The notes under the pieces: model-generated
Databases searched by the model: none
Seen by the model: the letters and a program-made list of their open reading frames with translations, nothing else
Told to the model about the DNA's origin: nothing
Translations under genes and position numbers: made by a program
From: Pseudomonadaceae bacterium
GTDB taxonomy: Bacteria > Pseudomonadota > Gammaproteobacteria > Pseudomonadales > Azotimanducaceae
Length of the DNA: 64,000 nucleotides
Direction of reading: 5' to 3'
Assembly (NCBI GenBank): GCA_024743435.1
Contig: JANSWO010000001.1
Span: 806,001 to 870,000, forward strand
Shown here: piece by piece, positions 18,636 to 27,418 of the stretch
Position numbering within the stretch: position 1 is the first letter of the stretch
How the letters are laid out: every line of letters begins with the position of its first letter

Positions 18636-19958
18636 ATGAGCGAAGCAGTAGCGAACGATAGTCGATTTTGGTTAAACGGAAACTTCGCGCCGACCTTTGA
18701 GGAAGTTACGGCCACCAAACTTGAGGTAACTGGCAGCATTCCGCCGGAGTTGAATGGTCGTTACTTACGTAATGGCGCAAACCCGATGACCGGCGAATCG
18801 ATGCACTGGTTCCTCGGCGACGGCATGATTCATGGTGTCGAGCTCCAAGGCGGAAAAGCTAACTGGTATCGAAATCGCTACGTTCAAACACCGGCGGTCA
18901 AAGCTGGTGGCTCGGGCGCGGATGTCGAGATGGGCGACCTCACGGCCTCGCTCGCGAACACTCACATCATCAGCCACGCGGGCAAGATCCTTGCGCTTGA
19001 AGAAGGCCACTATCCATTCGAACTCACGCCAGAGCTGGAAACCGTTGGTGCATACAATTACGACGGTAAGCTCTCTACCGGTATGACAGCGCATCCCAAG
19101 ATTTGCCCGGAAACCGGCGAGTTGTTGTTTTTTGCCTACGGCATGATGCCTCCGTATCTCACATATCACCGCGCGAACGCGGCGGGCGAACTCGTGCAGA
19201 GCGAGGTCATCGAGGTGAAAGGCGCGACGATGGTGCACGACTTCAACGTCACCAGAAACCATGTGATCTTCATGGATCTGCCGCTGATATGGGACTTTGA
19301 GAACATGGCGGCGACCGGGCTGCCCATCACCTGGAGCGACGATTACGGTGCGCGGCTGGGTGTCATGCCGAGAAACGGCACGAACAAGGATGTCGTTTGG
19401 TACGACATCGATCCTTGCTACGTGTACCACCCATTGAACGCCTACGAAGACGGCGACGACATTGTCATCGACGTCTGCCGTATGTCGCACTCAATGAAGG
19501 CGGACGCCGCTGACGTGCCGCCTGTGCTGCACAGATGGACCATCCACCAGGCGAGCGGCACCGTGAGTGAATCGCAACTCGATGATGTCGCAGTCGATTT
19601 TCCGCGTGTCCCCGATGCCATCGTAGGCTTGAAGCATCGTTACGGTTACACCGCGGAGTTTGGCGGCGGTCTACCCGCCGCCATTGCGTTCCGAAAGTAT
19701 GACCTGCAATCCGGTTCTTCCAGCGCCCACGAGCTAGGCGCAGGTCGCGCCGGTGGAGAACCGGTCTTTGTTCCAGCTGAAGGCGGGACATCGGAGGACG
19801 ACGGCTACCTGCTTAGCTATGTCTATGATCAGGCGACGAACAAAAGCGAACTGATCATTGTGGATGCCAGTGACATGACGAAGGCACCCGTTGCTCGTGT
19901 CCATCTGCCGACCCGAGTTCCGGCCGGCTTCCACGGCAGCTGGGTGAGTGATGCTTAA
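18636..19958 (+). CDS. Carotenoid oxygenase family protein (carotenoid/stilbene cleavage dioxygenase)
   Basis: A 440-residue RPE65/CCO-fold protein. Four iron-ligand histidines are expected, and candidate segments are visible: TAHPKICPETGE, MVHDFNVTRNHVIF, YVYHPLNAYE and the C-terminal GFHGSWV. The N-terminal GRYLRNGANP and HWFLGDGMIHG are family hallmarks. Such enzymes cleave C=C bonds in carotenoids, apocarotenoids or lignin-derived stilbenes. An AGAAGGA ribosome site precedes the ATG. It is the first gene after tetR and is followed at 47 bases by an LLM oxidoreductase, suggesting a shared degradation pathway. Confidence 0.9.
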   Translation: MSEAVANDSRFWLNGNFAPTFEEVTATKLEVTGSIPPELNGRYLRNGANPMTGESMHWFLGDGMIHGVELQGGKANWYRNRYVQTPAVKAGGSGADVEMGDLTASLANTHIISHAGKILALEEGHYPFELTPELETVGAYNYDGKLSTGMTAHPKICPETGELLFFAYGMMPPYLTYHRANAAGELVQSEVIEVKGATMVHDFNVTRNHVIFMDLPLIWDFENMAATGLPITWSDDYGARLGVMPRNGTNKDVVWYDIDPCYVYHPLNAYEDGDDIVIDVCRMSHSMKADAADVPPVLHRWTIHQASGTVSESQLDDVAVDFPRVPDAIVGLKHRYGYTAEFGGGLPAAIAFRKYDLQSGSSSAHELGAGRAGGEPVFVPAEGGTSEDDGYLLSYVYDQATNKSELIIVDASDMTKAPVARVHLPTRVPAGFHGSWVSDA

Positions 19959-20005
19959 CACCCCGGAGGGGTTGTTGGCGGATAGCAAATTTGGGGGAAT
20001 GTTGC

Positions 20006-20878
20006 ATGAAAGTTGGTTTGGCTTTTGCCAGTAGTGTTGGCATCGACGGCGCGAGCGCGCTGGACGTTTGTCGTCGAGCGGAATCGGCGGGTTTTGAATC
20101 CGTATGGGGTGGTGAGCACGTTGTGCTGCCCGATTCGATTGCCTCGAAGTACCCGTATACCCCGGATGGCAAGATTCCCGCCGAACCGGACACGCCGATT
20201 CCGGATCCTCTGATCTGGCTGGCGTTCGCCGCCGCTGCCGCACCCACGCTCCGCTTGGGGACCTGTATTCTCATTGTTCCCCAGCGTAATCCGCTCATTC
20301 TCGCTAAAGAACTGGCAACCCTTGATCAGCTCTCCAGCGGTCGCGTGGAGCTTGGGCTCGGTGTTGGCTGGATGAAAGAAGAGTTCGATGCGCTGGGTGT
20401 TCCCTGGGAGCGTCGTGGTGCGCGCAACGATGAATACATCGAAGCCATGCGCGCGCTGTGGTCCGGGCCGCACGCCGAGTTTCATGGCGACTTTGTCGAC
20501 TTCGAGCCGTCGACCTGCAGTCCGCGCCCGGTTCAGCCGACCATTCCGATACTCGTTGGTGGCGATTCCAACGCGGCGATTTCTCGAGCGGCCCGTATTG
20601 CCGATGGCTATTTCCCCGGCGAGGGAGATGTCGATCGATTAGCCGGTTTGATCACGCGGCTGCGTGAGGCGGCAGAGAAAGAAGGGCGCGATCCCGCTTC
20701 AATCGAAATCAATGCGATGTTCGGCGCCCAGATGGCAGACCCGGTTGCAGGTGCGGAGCAACTTGCTGAGTTGGGCGTTGGTCGAATTATGATTCCCGCG
20801 TTCTTTTTTGCCGGACCCGGTGGGTTGGACAGGCTCAGCGAGTTTGGTGAGAACGTCATGCCGAAGATGCCTCGATAG
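20006..20878 (+). CDS. LLM-class flavin- or F420-dependent oxidoreductase
   Basis: A 290-residue luciferase-like TIM barrel starting MKVGLAFAS with a GGGGGAA ribosome site. Segments GFESVWGGEHVVLP, LRLGTCILIVPQRNPLILAKELATLDQLS and ELGLGVGWMKEEFDALGV are typical of the subgroup usually annotated as F420-dependent. Whether FMN or F420 is used cannot be settled here. It is co-directional with and close to the carotenoid oxygenase gene (47 bases) and the amidohydrolase (43 bases), so the three are probably one operon. Confidence 0.88.
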   Translation: MKVGLAFASSVGIDGASALDVCRRAESAGFESVWGGEHVVLPDSIASKYPYTPDGKIPAEPDTPIPDPLIWLAFAAAAAPTLRLGTCILIVPQRNPLILAKELATLDQLSSGRVELGLGVGWMKEEFDALGVPWERRGARNDEYIEAMRALWSGPHAEFHGDFVDFEPSTCSPRPVQPTIPILVGGDSNAAISRAARIADGYFPGEGDVDRLAGLITRLREAAEKEGRDPASIEINAMFGAQMADPVAGAEQLAELGVGRIMIPAFFFAGPGGLDRLSEFGENVMPKMPR

Positions 20879-20921
20879 CGATTGAAGACTGAACGACAAA
20901 GACTAAGGAAAGGCCAGCGCT

Positions 20922-22667
20922 ATGTACGACACTCTCATTAAGAACGCGACCATCGTTGACGGCACTGGTAGTGCGCCGTTCACCGGAGATATTGCTTTCG
21001 CTGACGGCAAAATTGCGGCTGTTGGATCGGTGGATGGCTCAGCCAAAACGGTCATCGATGCCGACGGTGCTTATGCCGCGCCAGGTTGGGTGGACGTGCA
21101 CACGCACTACGATGGTCAGGTGAGCTGGGATGACGAACTCAACCCCTCGTTCAGCCACGGCGTTACCAGTGTTGTTATGGGTAACTGCGGCGTCGGCTTT
21201 GCACCGTGCCCTCCTGGCGGTGAACGCGGCATGATCGAACTCATGGAGGGTGTCGAGGATATTCCCGGCACGGCGCTCTACGAGGGCATCGAGTGGGGCA
21301 AGTGGGAGACGTTCCCCGAGTACATCGACTACATCGGCTCGCGCGAGTACACGATGGACATTGGCACGCAGATACCGCACTCGGCGCTGCGAAACTACGT
21401 GATGGGTGAGCGTGGCTTACGCCATGAAGATGCGACGGCCGAAGACCTCGCCACGATGGAACGCATCGTCGAAGATGCGCTTAAAGCGGGAGCGCTAGGC
21501 TTCTCAACGTCACGTACCGTTGGTCACCGTTCGGTAACGGGTGAGCCGATCCCCGGCACCTTCGCCGAGCGCGATGAGCTGATGGCTATCGCGCGAGCGA
21601 TGAAGAGTGCGGGCAAAGGCGTTTTCCAGGCCATTCCTGCTGGAGCGGTCGGCGAGCTGGCTGGCCCCGAGAAAGCATCGATTCAGGAAGAGATTGCGCT
21701 CTTTGCAGATGTCGCACGAGCCAGCGGTCGAGCGTGTACGTTTACTCTCGTTCCTGCCGGAGATCGCCCAGATGAGTGGGGTGCATGTCTGGCGCAGGTA
21801 GCCGAGGCGAACGCCGACGGCCTTACGCTGCGCCCTCAGGTTCCCAGCCGTCCCATTGGCCTCGTGTCGAGCCTTCGGACCTATCACATGTTCCAGCGTC
21901 GCGAGACGTTTCTGAAGTTAGACCACTTGTCTTTCGAGGATAAGCTTGCCGAGCTGCGTAAGCCTGAGATTAAAGCTGCGATCCTGGCTGACAAGGACAT
22001 TCCACCAGAACAGCCGGGCACGATGGACGCCGTGTGCGGGTTGTTCGCGATGGCGGCGGCGAGCATGTATCCGATCGAGATGCCGATAAACTATGAACCG
22101 ACGCCCGAGCAAACCCTCGGTGCGATGGCCGCCGAGAAAGGGCAGGAAATTCACAGCTTCATGTACGACTACCTCACCGCGGGTAACGGTGACGCGTTCG
22201 CAATTGTCCTCGGTGCGAACTACAGCACCGAGACCTTTGAGGTAATCTCCAAGATGATCCAACACCCGGACACCACTATCGGATTGTCGGATGCTGGCGC
22301 ACACGTGAACCTGATCTTTGACGCGGTTGGCCCAACGTATCAGCTGACTCACTGGGTTCGCGATCGCGATACGGGAGACCGCTTGCCTATCGAGCTCATC
22401 GTGCACAAACAGACGCTGCGCAATGCCGAACTGTTTGGCTTGAACGATCGAGGCAGCATCAGCGTGGGCAAGCGAGCTGATCTGAATCTGTTCGATCTGG
22501 ACAAGCTCTCACTTGGTGGCCTTGAGGTCCACAACGATCTGCCAGCGGGTGGAAGTCGAATCTTGCAGTCAGCGAGTGGCTACCTAAATACCTTTGTTGC
22601 GGGCGTGATGACCCGAGAGAACGACACCGACACGGGTGCTCGCCCAGGGCGGGTTATTCGCGGCTAG
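20922..22667 (+). CDS. N-acyl-D-amino-acid deacylase-like amidohydrolase
   Basis: A 581-residue amidohydrolase of the D-aminoacylase group. It begins [15 protein letters not shown], has the metal-binding [27 protein letters not shown], and the C-terminal [14 protein letters not shown], with the Asp expected for this superfamily, followed by the composite beta-domain end [14 protein letters not shown]. Known members hydrolyse N-acyl-D-amino acids; many homologues in catabolic clusters have other amide or ester substrates. A strong terminator lies 23 bases after the stop, closing the tetR-controlled cluster. Confidence 0.88.
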   Translation: MYDTLIKNATIVDGTGSAPFTGDIAFADGKIAAVGSVDGSAKTVIDADGAYAAPGWVDVHTHYDGQVSWDDELNPSFSHGVTSVVMGNCGVGFAPCPPGGERGMIELMEGVEDIPGTALYEGIEWGKWETFPEYIDYIGSREYTMDIGTQIPHSALRNYVMGERGLRHEDATAEDLATMERIVEDALKAGALGFSTSRTVGHRSVTGEPIPGTFAERDELMAIARAMKSAGKGVFQAIPAGAVGELAGPEKASIQEEIALFADVARASGRACTFTLVPAGDRPDEWGACLAQVAEANADGLTLRPQVPSRPIGLVSSLRTYHMFQRRETFLKLDHLSFEDKLAELRKPEIKAAILADKDIPPEQPGTMDAVCGLFAMAAASMYPIEMPINYEPTPEQTLGAMAAEKGQEIHSFMYDYLTAGNGDAFAIVLGANYSTETFEVISKMIQHPDTTIGLSDAGAHVNLIFDAVGPTYQLTHWVRDRDTGDRLPIELIVHKQTLRNAELFGLNDRGSISVGKRADLNLFDLDKLSLGGLEVHNDLPAGGSRILQSASGYLNTFVAGVMTRENDTDTGARPGRVIRG

Positions 22668-22690
22668 CCCCGTTACACTTTCGGCTCGGC

Positions 22691-22718
22691 AACCGGCGGC
22701 GCTTCAGCCGCCGGTTTT
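22691..22718 (+). terminator. Intrinsic terminator
   Basis: A perfect 10-bp GC-rich stem (AACCGGCGGC with GCCGCCGGTT) has a 6-base loop and ends in TTTT. It lies 23 bases after the amidohydrolase stop and before the MDR gene at 22748. Confidence 0.85.
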
Positions 22719-22747
22719 CGTTCCAACGCCAGATCGAGGAAGTTCAG

Positions 22748-23755
22748 ATGCCGGATAACCGCTGTGTAGTGCTCGCGGCCAGGCCAGACGGTGCCCCCAG
22801 AGAAAGTGATTTCCGAGTAGAGACGCGACCGCTTGCTGATGTCGCAGACGGCCAGATTCTGTGCCGGAATCTCTACATCTCTCTGGATGCGGGCTTTCGC
22901 AATTGGATGGACGAGGGTAGCGGTGACAACGTGCTACCCGCGATGCCGCTGGGCGAGCCCGTGATGGGCCTGACGATGAGTCGTGTAGAGGAGAGTCGTC
23001 ATCCGGACTTTTCCGAGGGCGACATTCTGATGGCACGCTTCGCCTGGGAGGAGTACACCGTTACCGATGCTGGCGATTTCATCTCGCCCATTCGCAATGT
23101 CGAGTACCCGCTCAACTACTACCTCGGTGTACTCGGCGATACCGGCTTGTCCGGATATTTTGGCTTAACCGACTTTGGCCGTGTTCAAGCGGGGGAAACG
23201 GTGTTGGTCAGTGCAGCAGCGGGCGCCGTTGGCAGCATCGCTGGGCAGATCGCGAAGCTCATGGGTGCGCGGACGGTTGGTATCAGCAGCGGAGCTGAGA
23301 AATGCCAGCGATTGGTGAGCGAACTTGGCTACGACGCCGCGATCGATCGACAGTCAGCCGATCTGGATGCCGCGTTCAGCAACGCCTGCCCGGATGGAAT
23401 TGATGTGTACTTCGACAATGTCGGTGGGCCCTTGCTCGAGCGCGTTCTCGACCACATTAACGAAGACGCTCGCATTCTATTGTGTGGGTCGGTCGCGACC
23501 TACAACGAAACGGAGAGCGTGCCTGGCCCGAGCAACCTGTTCCAACTGACGACCAAACACGCGCACATGCACGGCTTCATGACTCACCTGAATCTTGATC
23601 GCTACGATGCGGCCAGAGCGGAACTGGCCAGCTGGATAGCAGATGGCAAACTCGTTGTGCACGAACATCGTCTGCAAGGCATCGAAAGCGTTGGTCGCGC
23701 GTTCTGCGATCTATTTGCGGGTGTGAACTTCGGCAAGACTATCGTCGAGCTGTAG
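22748..23755 (+). CDS. NADP-dependent medium-chain oxidoreductase (CurA/leukotriene B4 dehydrogenase-like)
   Basis: A 335-residue zinc-free MDR reductase. It has LPAMPLGEPVMGLTMSRV in the N-terminal lobe and the nucleotide-binding loop SAAAGAVGSIAGQIAKLMGA, then DVYFDNVGGPLLE, all typical of the PTGR/CurA group that reduces alpha,beta-unsaturated carbonyls. There is no zinc-ligand cysteine set. It lies after a terminator, so it probably has its own promoter. A role in handling reactive enones from the preceding pathway is an inference. Confidence 0.88.
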   Translation: MPDNRCVVLAARPDGAPRESDFRVETRPLADVADGQILCRNLYISLDAGFRNWMDEGSGDNVLPAMPLGEPVMGLTMSRVEESRHPDFSEGDILMARFAWEEYTVTDAGDFISPIRNVEYPLNYYLGVLGDTGLSGYFGLTDFGRVQAGETVLVSAAAGAVGSIAGQIAKLMGARTVGISSGAEKCQRLVSELGYDAAIDRQSADLDAAFSNACPDGIDVYFDNVGGPLLERVLDHINEDARILLCGSVATYNETESVPGPSNLFQLTTKHAHMHGFMTHLNLDRYDAARAELASWIADGKLVVHEHRLQGIESVGRAFCDLFAGVNFGKTIVEL

Positions 23756-23843
23756 AGGCTAGTGAACTCGTTCGGTGTGGACGCGTTTGCAGCCCCAGAG
23801 GCCGCCGTCAACGGATCAACCCTGCGAAGCTTGGCGCCAACAT

Positions 23844-25082
23844 TCAGGCTGCGACGGCGCGGCCGTCCTTAAACACCGAGAGCCTGGAGTGATCCTGCAG
23901 AATTCGGATGTCTCCGATCGGATCGCCATCGACCATCACGAGGTCGGCTTTGTTGCCTGGCTGCAACGTACCGAGCGAGCCTGTTGAATCGAACGCCTCA
24001 CCGCCGTATCGGCAGGCACAGATCATCGCTTCGGCTGGAGACATACCGAATAGCTCAACGAAGTACTCAAGGTCCTTTGCGTACGTGCCGTGAGGCGCGA
24101 TGGAGATGCCGTAGTCGCCGCCGACGACCAGCTTGATGCCGGCTTTGCGCATCAGTTCAACACTGCGAACGGTTTCCTCAATCTCGCGCTCATAGCCCTG
24201 AGCCTTCACCGTTGCCTTGCTGATCCCGAGCGTTTCACATTGCGCTAGGTACTGCACTTCCCAAGCAATTGCCGGTCCGACGTAGATGTCACCATCGCGG
24301 GCAGCGAGTAGATCCACCGCTTCGTTGTCGAGGTAGTTGGCGTGACCAACGAAGTCAACGCCAGCTCCGACTGCCTGTTTGACCGCAGCGGCTGAGCGGG
24401 CGTGGCATGCCACACGCAGCTTGCGCCGATGAGCCTCGTCAACAACGGCGAATACTTCCTCATCGCAGAATGACAGTTCGCCCGGTGGGTTAACTGGATT
24501 GATCGCTTCACCGTCGATGAATATTTTCACCACGTCGACCTGATCCCGACGTTGCTGCCGAACTGCCTGGCGCAGGGCCCAGGGACCATCCGCGATCTGG
24601 CTCAGACCACCCGGTGAATCCACGTTGCTAGCCGTCGCACCCAGATCGCGGCCTGCAGCGAGTAGGCGAGGCCCGAGAATTTTGCCGGTGTTGATAGCAT
24701 TGCGTAGGGCTACGTCGATCTTGTAGGTGGAGCCAAAGCTTATCGCTGATGTGAAGCCGGCGCGCAGCATGAGCTCGGCATTGCGCACTGCTGTGATTGT
24801 TGATGTCTCGACACCGACGTCGCCGATTGCGAAGGGACTCGCATCGGCGAAGGACAGGTGGGCGTGGGTCTCAACCATGCCGGGCATGACAAACTTGTCT
24901 GTGCCGTCAATTACGGTGACGTCCGGTTTCTGTTCGGGCATCCCAGCTTTGGGGCCGACGTAAGTGATTTCCCCGTTGTCGTAGCAGACGGCACCCTCTT
25001 CGATGACGCTCGTATCGACGGCGTCAAACACGGTCGCATTGACGATGGCGGTGGCGGCGTTTTTCGATGCTTGGTTCGACAT
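23844..25082 (-). CDS. Amidohydrolase family protein (imidazolonepropionase-like)
   Basis: A 412-residue metal-dependent amidohydrolase. It has IVNATVFDAVD at the N terminus, the HxH metal motif in MPGMVETHAHLSF, VACHARSAAAVKQAVGAGVDFVGH further on, VVGGDYG late, and the C-terminal LGTLQPGNKADLVMVDGDP. The closest general group is PF01979/imidazolonepropionase-like proteins, many of which are prolidase-like or of unknown substrate. A TAGGAAG ribosome site is present. It is last in a four-gene minus-strand operon starting at 27286. Confidence 0.87.
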   Translation of the reverse strand: MSNQASKNAATAIVNATVFDAVDTSVIEEGAVCYDNGEITYVGPKAGMPEQKPDVTVIDGTDKFVMPGMVETHAHLSFADASPFAIGDVGVETSTITAVRNAELMLRAGFTSAISFGSTYKIDVALRNAINTGKILGPRLLAAGRDLGATASNVDSPGGLSQIADGPWALRQAVRQQRRDQVDVVKIFIDGEAINPVNPPGELSFCDEEVFAVVDEAHRRKLRVACHARSAAAVKQAVGAGVDFVGHANYLDNEAVDLLAARDGDIYVGPAIAWEVQYLAQCETLGISKATVKAQGYEREIEETVRSVELMRKAGIKLVVGGDYGISIAPHGTYAKDLEYFVELFGMSPAEAMICACRYGGEAFDSTGSLGTLQPGNKADLVMVDGDPIGDIRILQDHSRLSVFKDGRAVAA

Positions 25083-25123
25083 TAGCGACTTCCTAGCGGG
25101 CAGGGTGGATGCTGGGTCTTCAA

Positions 25124-25471
25124 TTAGTCGGCAAAAAACTCGGATTTCTTTTCGCCGTTCGGACCGTAGACCGGCTCGCCGCGCTCAACCAGGTAGGCCT
25201 GATTGTCACTGCTCACGATGTTGGCATTCGCAAGCAACTCGACCATCGCCAGATAGTTTGGATGCTGAAAGTGGGCGGCGAGCGAATCGCTGTCGTCCCA
25301 CAGCTCGTAGACCTGAACTCTGGTTGGCACGGCAGGGTCGGGTGCAAAGCAATAGTCACGGCAACCCGCTTCCTCAACGCGCGTGGCCATCTGCACGTCT
25401 TTGGTGAGTTCAACGGCTTTGTCTCGGTCTGCCTGGTTGGCAAAACCCAGGGCGGCAACAACGATGATCAT
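25124..25471 (-). CDS. ABM-fold monooxygenase (putative quinol monooxygenase)
   Basis: A 115-residue single-domain protein starting MIIVVAALGF after an AGGAAGAA ribosome site; the frame extends to 25636 but that part overlaps the upstream gene. The pattern VQMATRVEEAGCRDYCFAPDP...VQVYELWDDSDSLAAHFQHPNY is typical of antibiotic-biosynthesis monooxygenase (ABM) domain proteins such as YgiN-like quinol monooxygenases. These cofactor-free dimers oxidise or degrade small aromatics or haem. It sits 41 bases before the amidohydrolase in the same operon. Confidence 0.82.
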   Translation of the reverse strand: MIIVVAALGFANQADRDKAVELTKDVQMATRVEEAGCRDYCFAPDPAVPTRVQVYELWDDSDSLAAHFQHPNYLAMVELLANANIVSSDNQAYLVERGEPVYGPNGEKKSEFFAD

Positions 25472-25502
25472 GTTCTTCTTCCTTTGTCCTACGCCATAGG
25501 CG

Positions 25503-26528
25503 CTAGCGCTGTTTCGTCCAGCGATTGTGGGATGGGCCCGATGGGCCGCGAGGTTGTCCCGCGTGCTCCGGATAGACACAGGCGGTATACAGATCGCCGT
25601 GGCTATCGACAGCGAGCTGATGGATGTAGATGGCAAGGTCGTCGATTCTCTTCACGACTTCGCCGGTATCTTCATCGAGTATGGCGAGGTTACTCATGCG
25701 GTCGCTCGCGTAGATCTGGCCATCACGGCTCAACAGGCTCAGCGGCATGAGGTGAGTCCACTCGTCGATGTAGTCGCCTTCCGGCGTGAATCGTTGAATG
25801 CGGTGCTGGCAGTCCTTGGCAACATGATTGCGATGCTCGGCGATCTGGCCATCAACCGTCATGTAGGCGTGGAAGTTGCCGCCGCATAGATCGGCAACGA
25901 GTAATCTGCCTTTGCTGTCGATCGTCAGCGCGTGCGGTGTGTTGAATTCGCCGGGCTCGCGTCCCCATTGGCCGAGTGCTCGAACGAAGTCACCGTCTGG
26001 CGTGAACCACACCAGCCGGGAATTCCAGTAACCATCCGCAACAACGATCAGGCCATCGTCCTGCACGGCAACGGCGGTCGGGCCGTTGAAGTGGCTCTCA
26101 TCACAGCCCCATTCGCCGAACGTGCCCAGCTCGAGAAGCGATTCGCCGTCCGGCGTGTATTGCCGAACGACATGGCCGTCTCTATCCGTTGTCCAGAAGG
26201 TGCCGTCTTTCTCGATGTAGAGCGTGTGTCCGCCCAGCGCGAAGCCGGGTTCGTCAGACTTGCCCCACTTACCAAGATAGCTGCCATCGCGCTGAAACAT
26301 CGAGATGCTGCTTTTGCCCATCTTGGCGCTCATCGCCAGCGGGTGTGCCGCCCAATGCTCCACGTCCCGCGTGAACAGATAGATGATGTCGTTGTCATCA
26401 ATCGCGACGCCGGAGCCCATCTCGAATTGCATATCCGCGGGATAGCGTGGCCAGTTGTCAGCAAGGCGATAACCGTCGCGCGGATCCTTTGATGCGCTGT
26501 TGTCGGTAACGTCGTGGCTGACGCACAC
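25503..26528 (-). CDS. NHL-repeat beta-propeller protein (peptidyl-amidating-lyase-like)
   Basis: A 341-residue protein starting at GTG 26528. It contains successive NHL-type blades such as GSGVAIDDNDIIYLFTRD, GGHTLYIEKDGTFWTTDR, GPTAVAVQDDGLIVVADGYWNSR and TPHALTIDSKGRLLVADL, giving a six-bladed propeller. The order and spacing resemble the PAL-like lactonase/lyase group, some of which bind metal in the central channel. No signal peptide is seen, so it appears cytoplasmic. It starts two bases after the stop of the phosphatase gene, so the two are translationally close. Confidence 0.8.
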   Translation of the reverse strand: MCVSHDVTDNSASKDPRDGYRLADNWPRYPADMQFEMGSGVAIDDNDIIYLFTRDVEHWAAHPLAMSAKMGKSSISMFQRDGSYLGKWGKSDEPGFALGGHTLYIEKDGTFWTTDRDGHVVRQYTPDGESLLELGTFGEWGCDESHFNGPTAVAVQDDGLIVVADGYWNSRLVWFTPDGDFVRALGQWGREPGEFNTPHALTIDSKGRLLVADLCGGNFHAYMTVDGQIAEHRNHVAKDCQHRIQRFTPEGDYIDEWTHLMPLSLLSRDGQIYASDRMSNLAILDEDTGEVVKRIDDLAIYIHQLAVDSHGDLYTACVYPEHAGQPRGPSGPSHNRWTKQR

Positions 26529-26530
26529 GG

Positions 26531-27286
26531 CTAGCGGTCCAGAAAGGCGTGGCGAACGCGTTCGAAGGTTTCTTCTTTGATGCCGATTTCGCGCAGGTAT
26601 TCCATGGTGCCGCCCCAGCGTGCCTCGAGCCCGTCGAGAAAGTCGGCCATGGCGTTTTCCGGCACCCCAGCGGCGATGCTGAGCGCATCCCGATCCATGC
26701 CATCCGGCAGGCCAACGTGCTCCTCGACAAAATCCACCTGTCGAGGCACGTCACGATTGGTGAGGATGTAGTCAGCTTCGATCCAGGATCGATCAACGCC
26801 TAGTGTCGCCAGAAGAAACGCAGTGGAGACGCCGGTGCGATCTTTTCCCGCCGTGCAGTGCAGAACGATGGGGTGGTCGTCCGCACTGGCAAAAATGTCG
26901 AAGATCCGGTGCCAGGTTTCTGGGCCAAATTCGAGATAGCCTAAATAGCGTTTGCCCGAGATGCCGGTATCGCCGACGAGTTTGCTTAACTGATCACTCC
27001 CACCCTCGGGAATGACCGGAATGTTGTGATATTGCGCGCCCAAATCTGGCAACGGCCCGCGGCTTTGCTCCGCCGCTTCGTCCGGCTTGCGCAGATCGAT
27101 CTGAGTCTTCACACCCAGGCGTTTCAGTTGCTCAAGGTCAGCATCCGTCATTCGGTCCTGGCGACCGGCGCGGAAGTAGCGGCCCCAGCGTACGCTGGTG
27201 CCATCCATCGCGGGGTAGCCGCCAATGTCACGGAAGTTGAAGCAGCCCTGAAAAGGGATGTGGCGGTTCGGGTAGTCGTTGATCAC
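26531..27286 (-). CDS. Tyrosine-protein phosphatase family protein
   Basis: A 251-residue Y_phosphatase3-type (MptpB-like) protein. The N terminus has CFNFRDIGGYPAMDG and the active-site P-loop is HCTAGKDRTGVSTAF, a C-x5-R motif with Asp after Lys as in this lipid/tyrosine phosphatase group. It begins at GTG 27286 with no strong ribosome site. It is the first gene of a four-gene operon with NHL protein, ABM and amidohydrolase. The physiological substrate is unknown, and in catabolic clusters it may act on a small phosphorylated metabolite. Confidence 0.87.
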   Translation of the reverse strand: MINDYPNRHIPFQGCFNFRDIGGYPAMDGTSVRWGRYFRAGRQDRMTDADLEQLKRLGVKTQIDLRKPDEAAEQSRGPLPDLGAQYHNIPVIPEGGSDQLSKLVGDTGISGKRYLGYLEFGPETWHRIFDIFASADDHPIVLHCTAGKDRTGVSTAFLLATLGVDRSWIEADYILTNRDVPRQVDFVEEHVGLPDGMDRDALSIAAGVPENAMADFLDGLEARWGGTMEYLREIGIKEETFERVRHAFLDR

Positions 27287-27418
27287 AGGAATTTCGCATG
27301 GCTTACAGACTGGCCAAGTCTACAAGAAAGCAGCCGCTGCCAATCAGTTAGATAGTGACCAACGTTGCCCCGTTTTTGCGGCATAGTGACGTGACATTGA
27401 ACCACGGGGAGAGGGTGC

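Noticed and set aside
19957-19976. Hairpin just after the carotenoid oxygenase stop as terminator
   Set aside because: Stem has a bulge and no T-run, and the next gene follows at 47 bases in the same direction.
25109-25750. 213-codon plus-strand ORF over the ABM/NHL genes
   Set aside because: Antisense shadow of two well-supported minus-strand genes.
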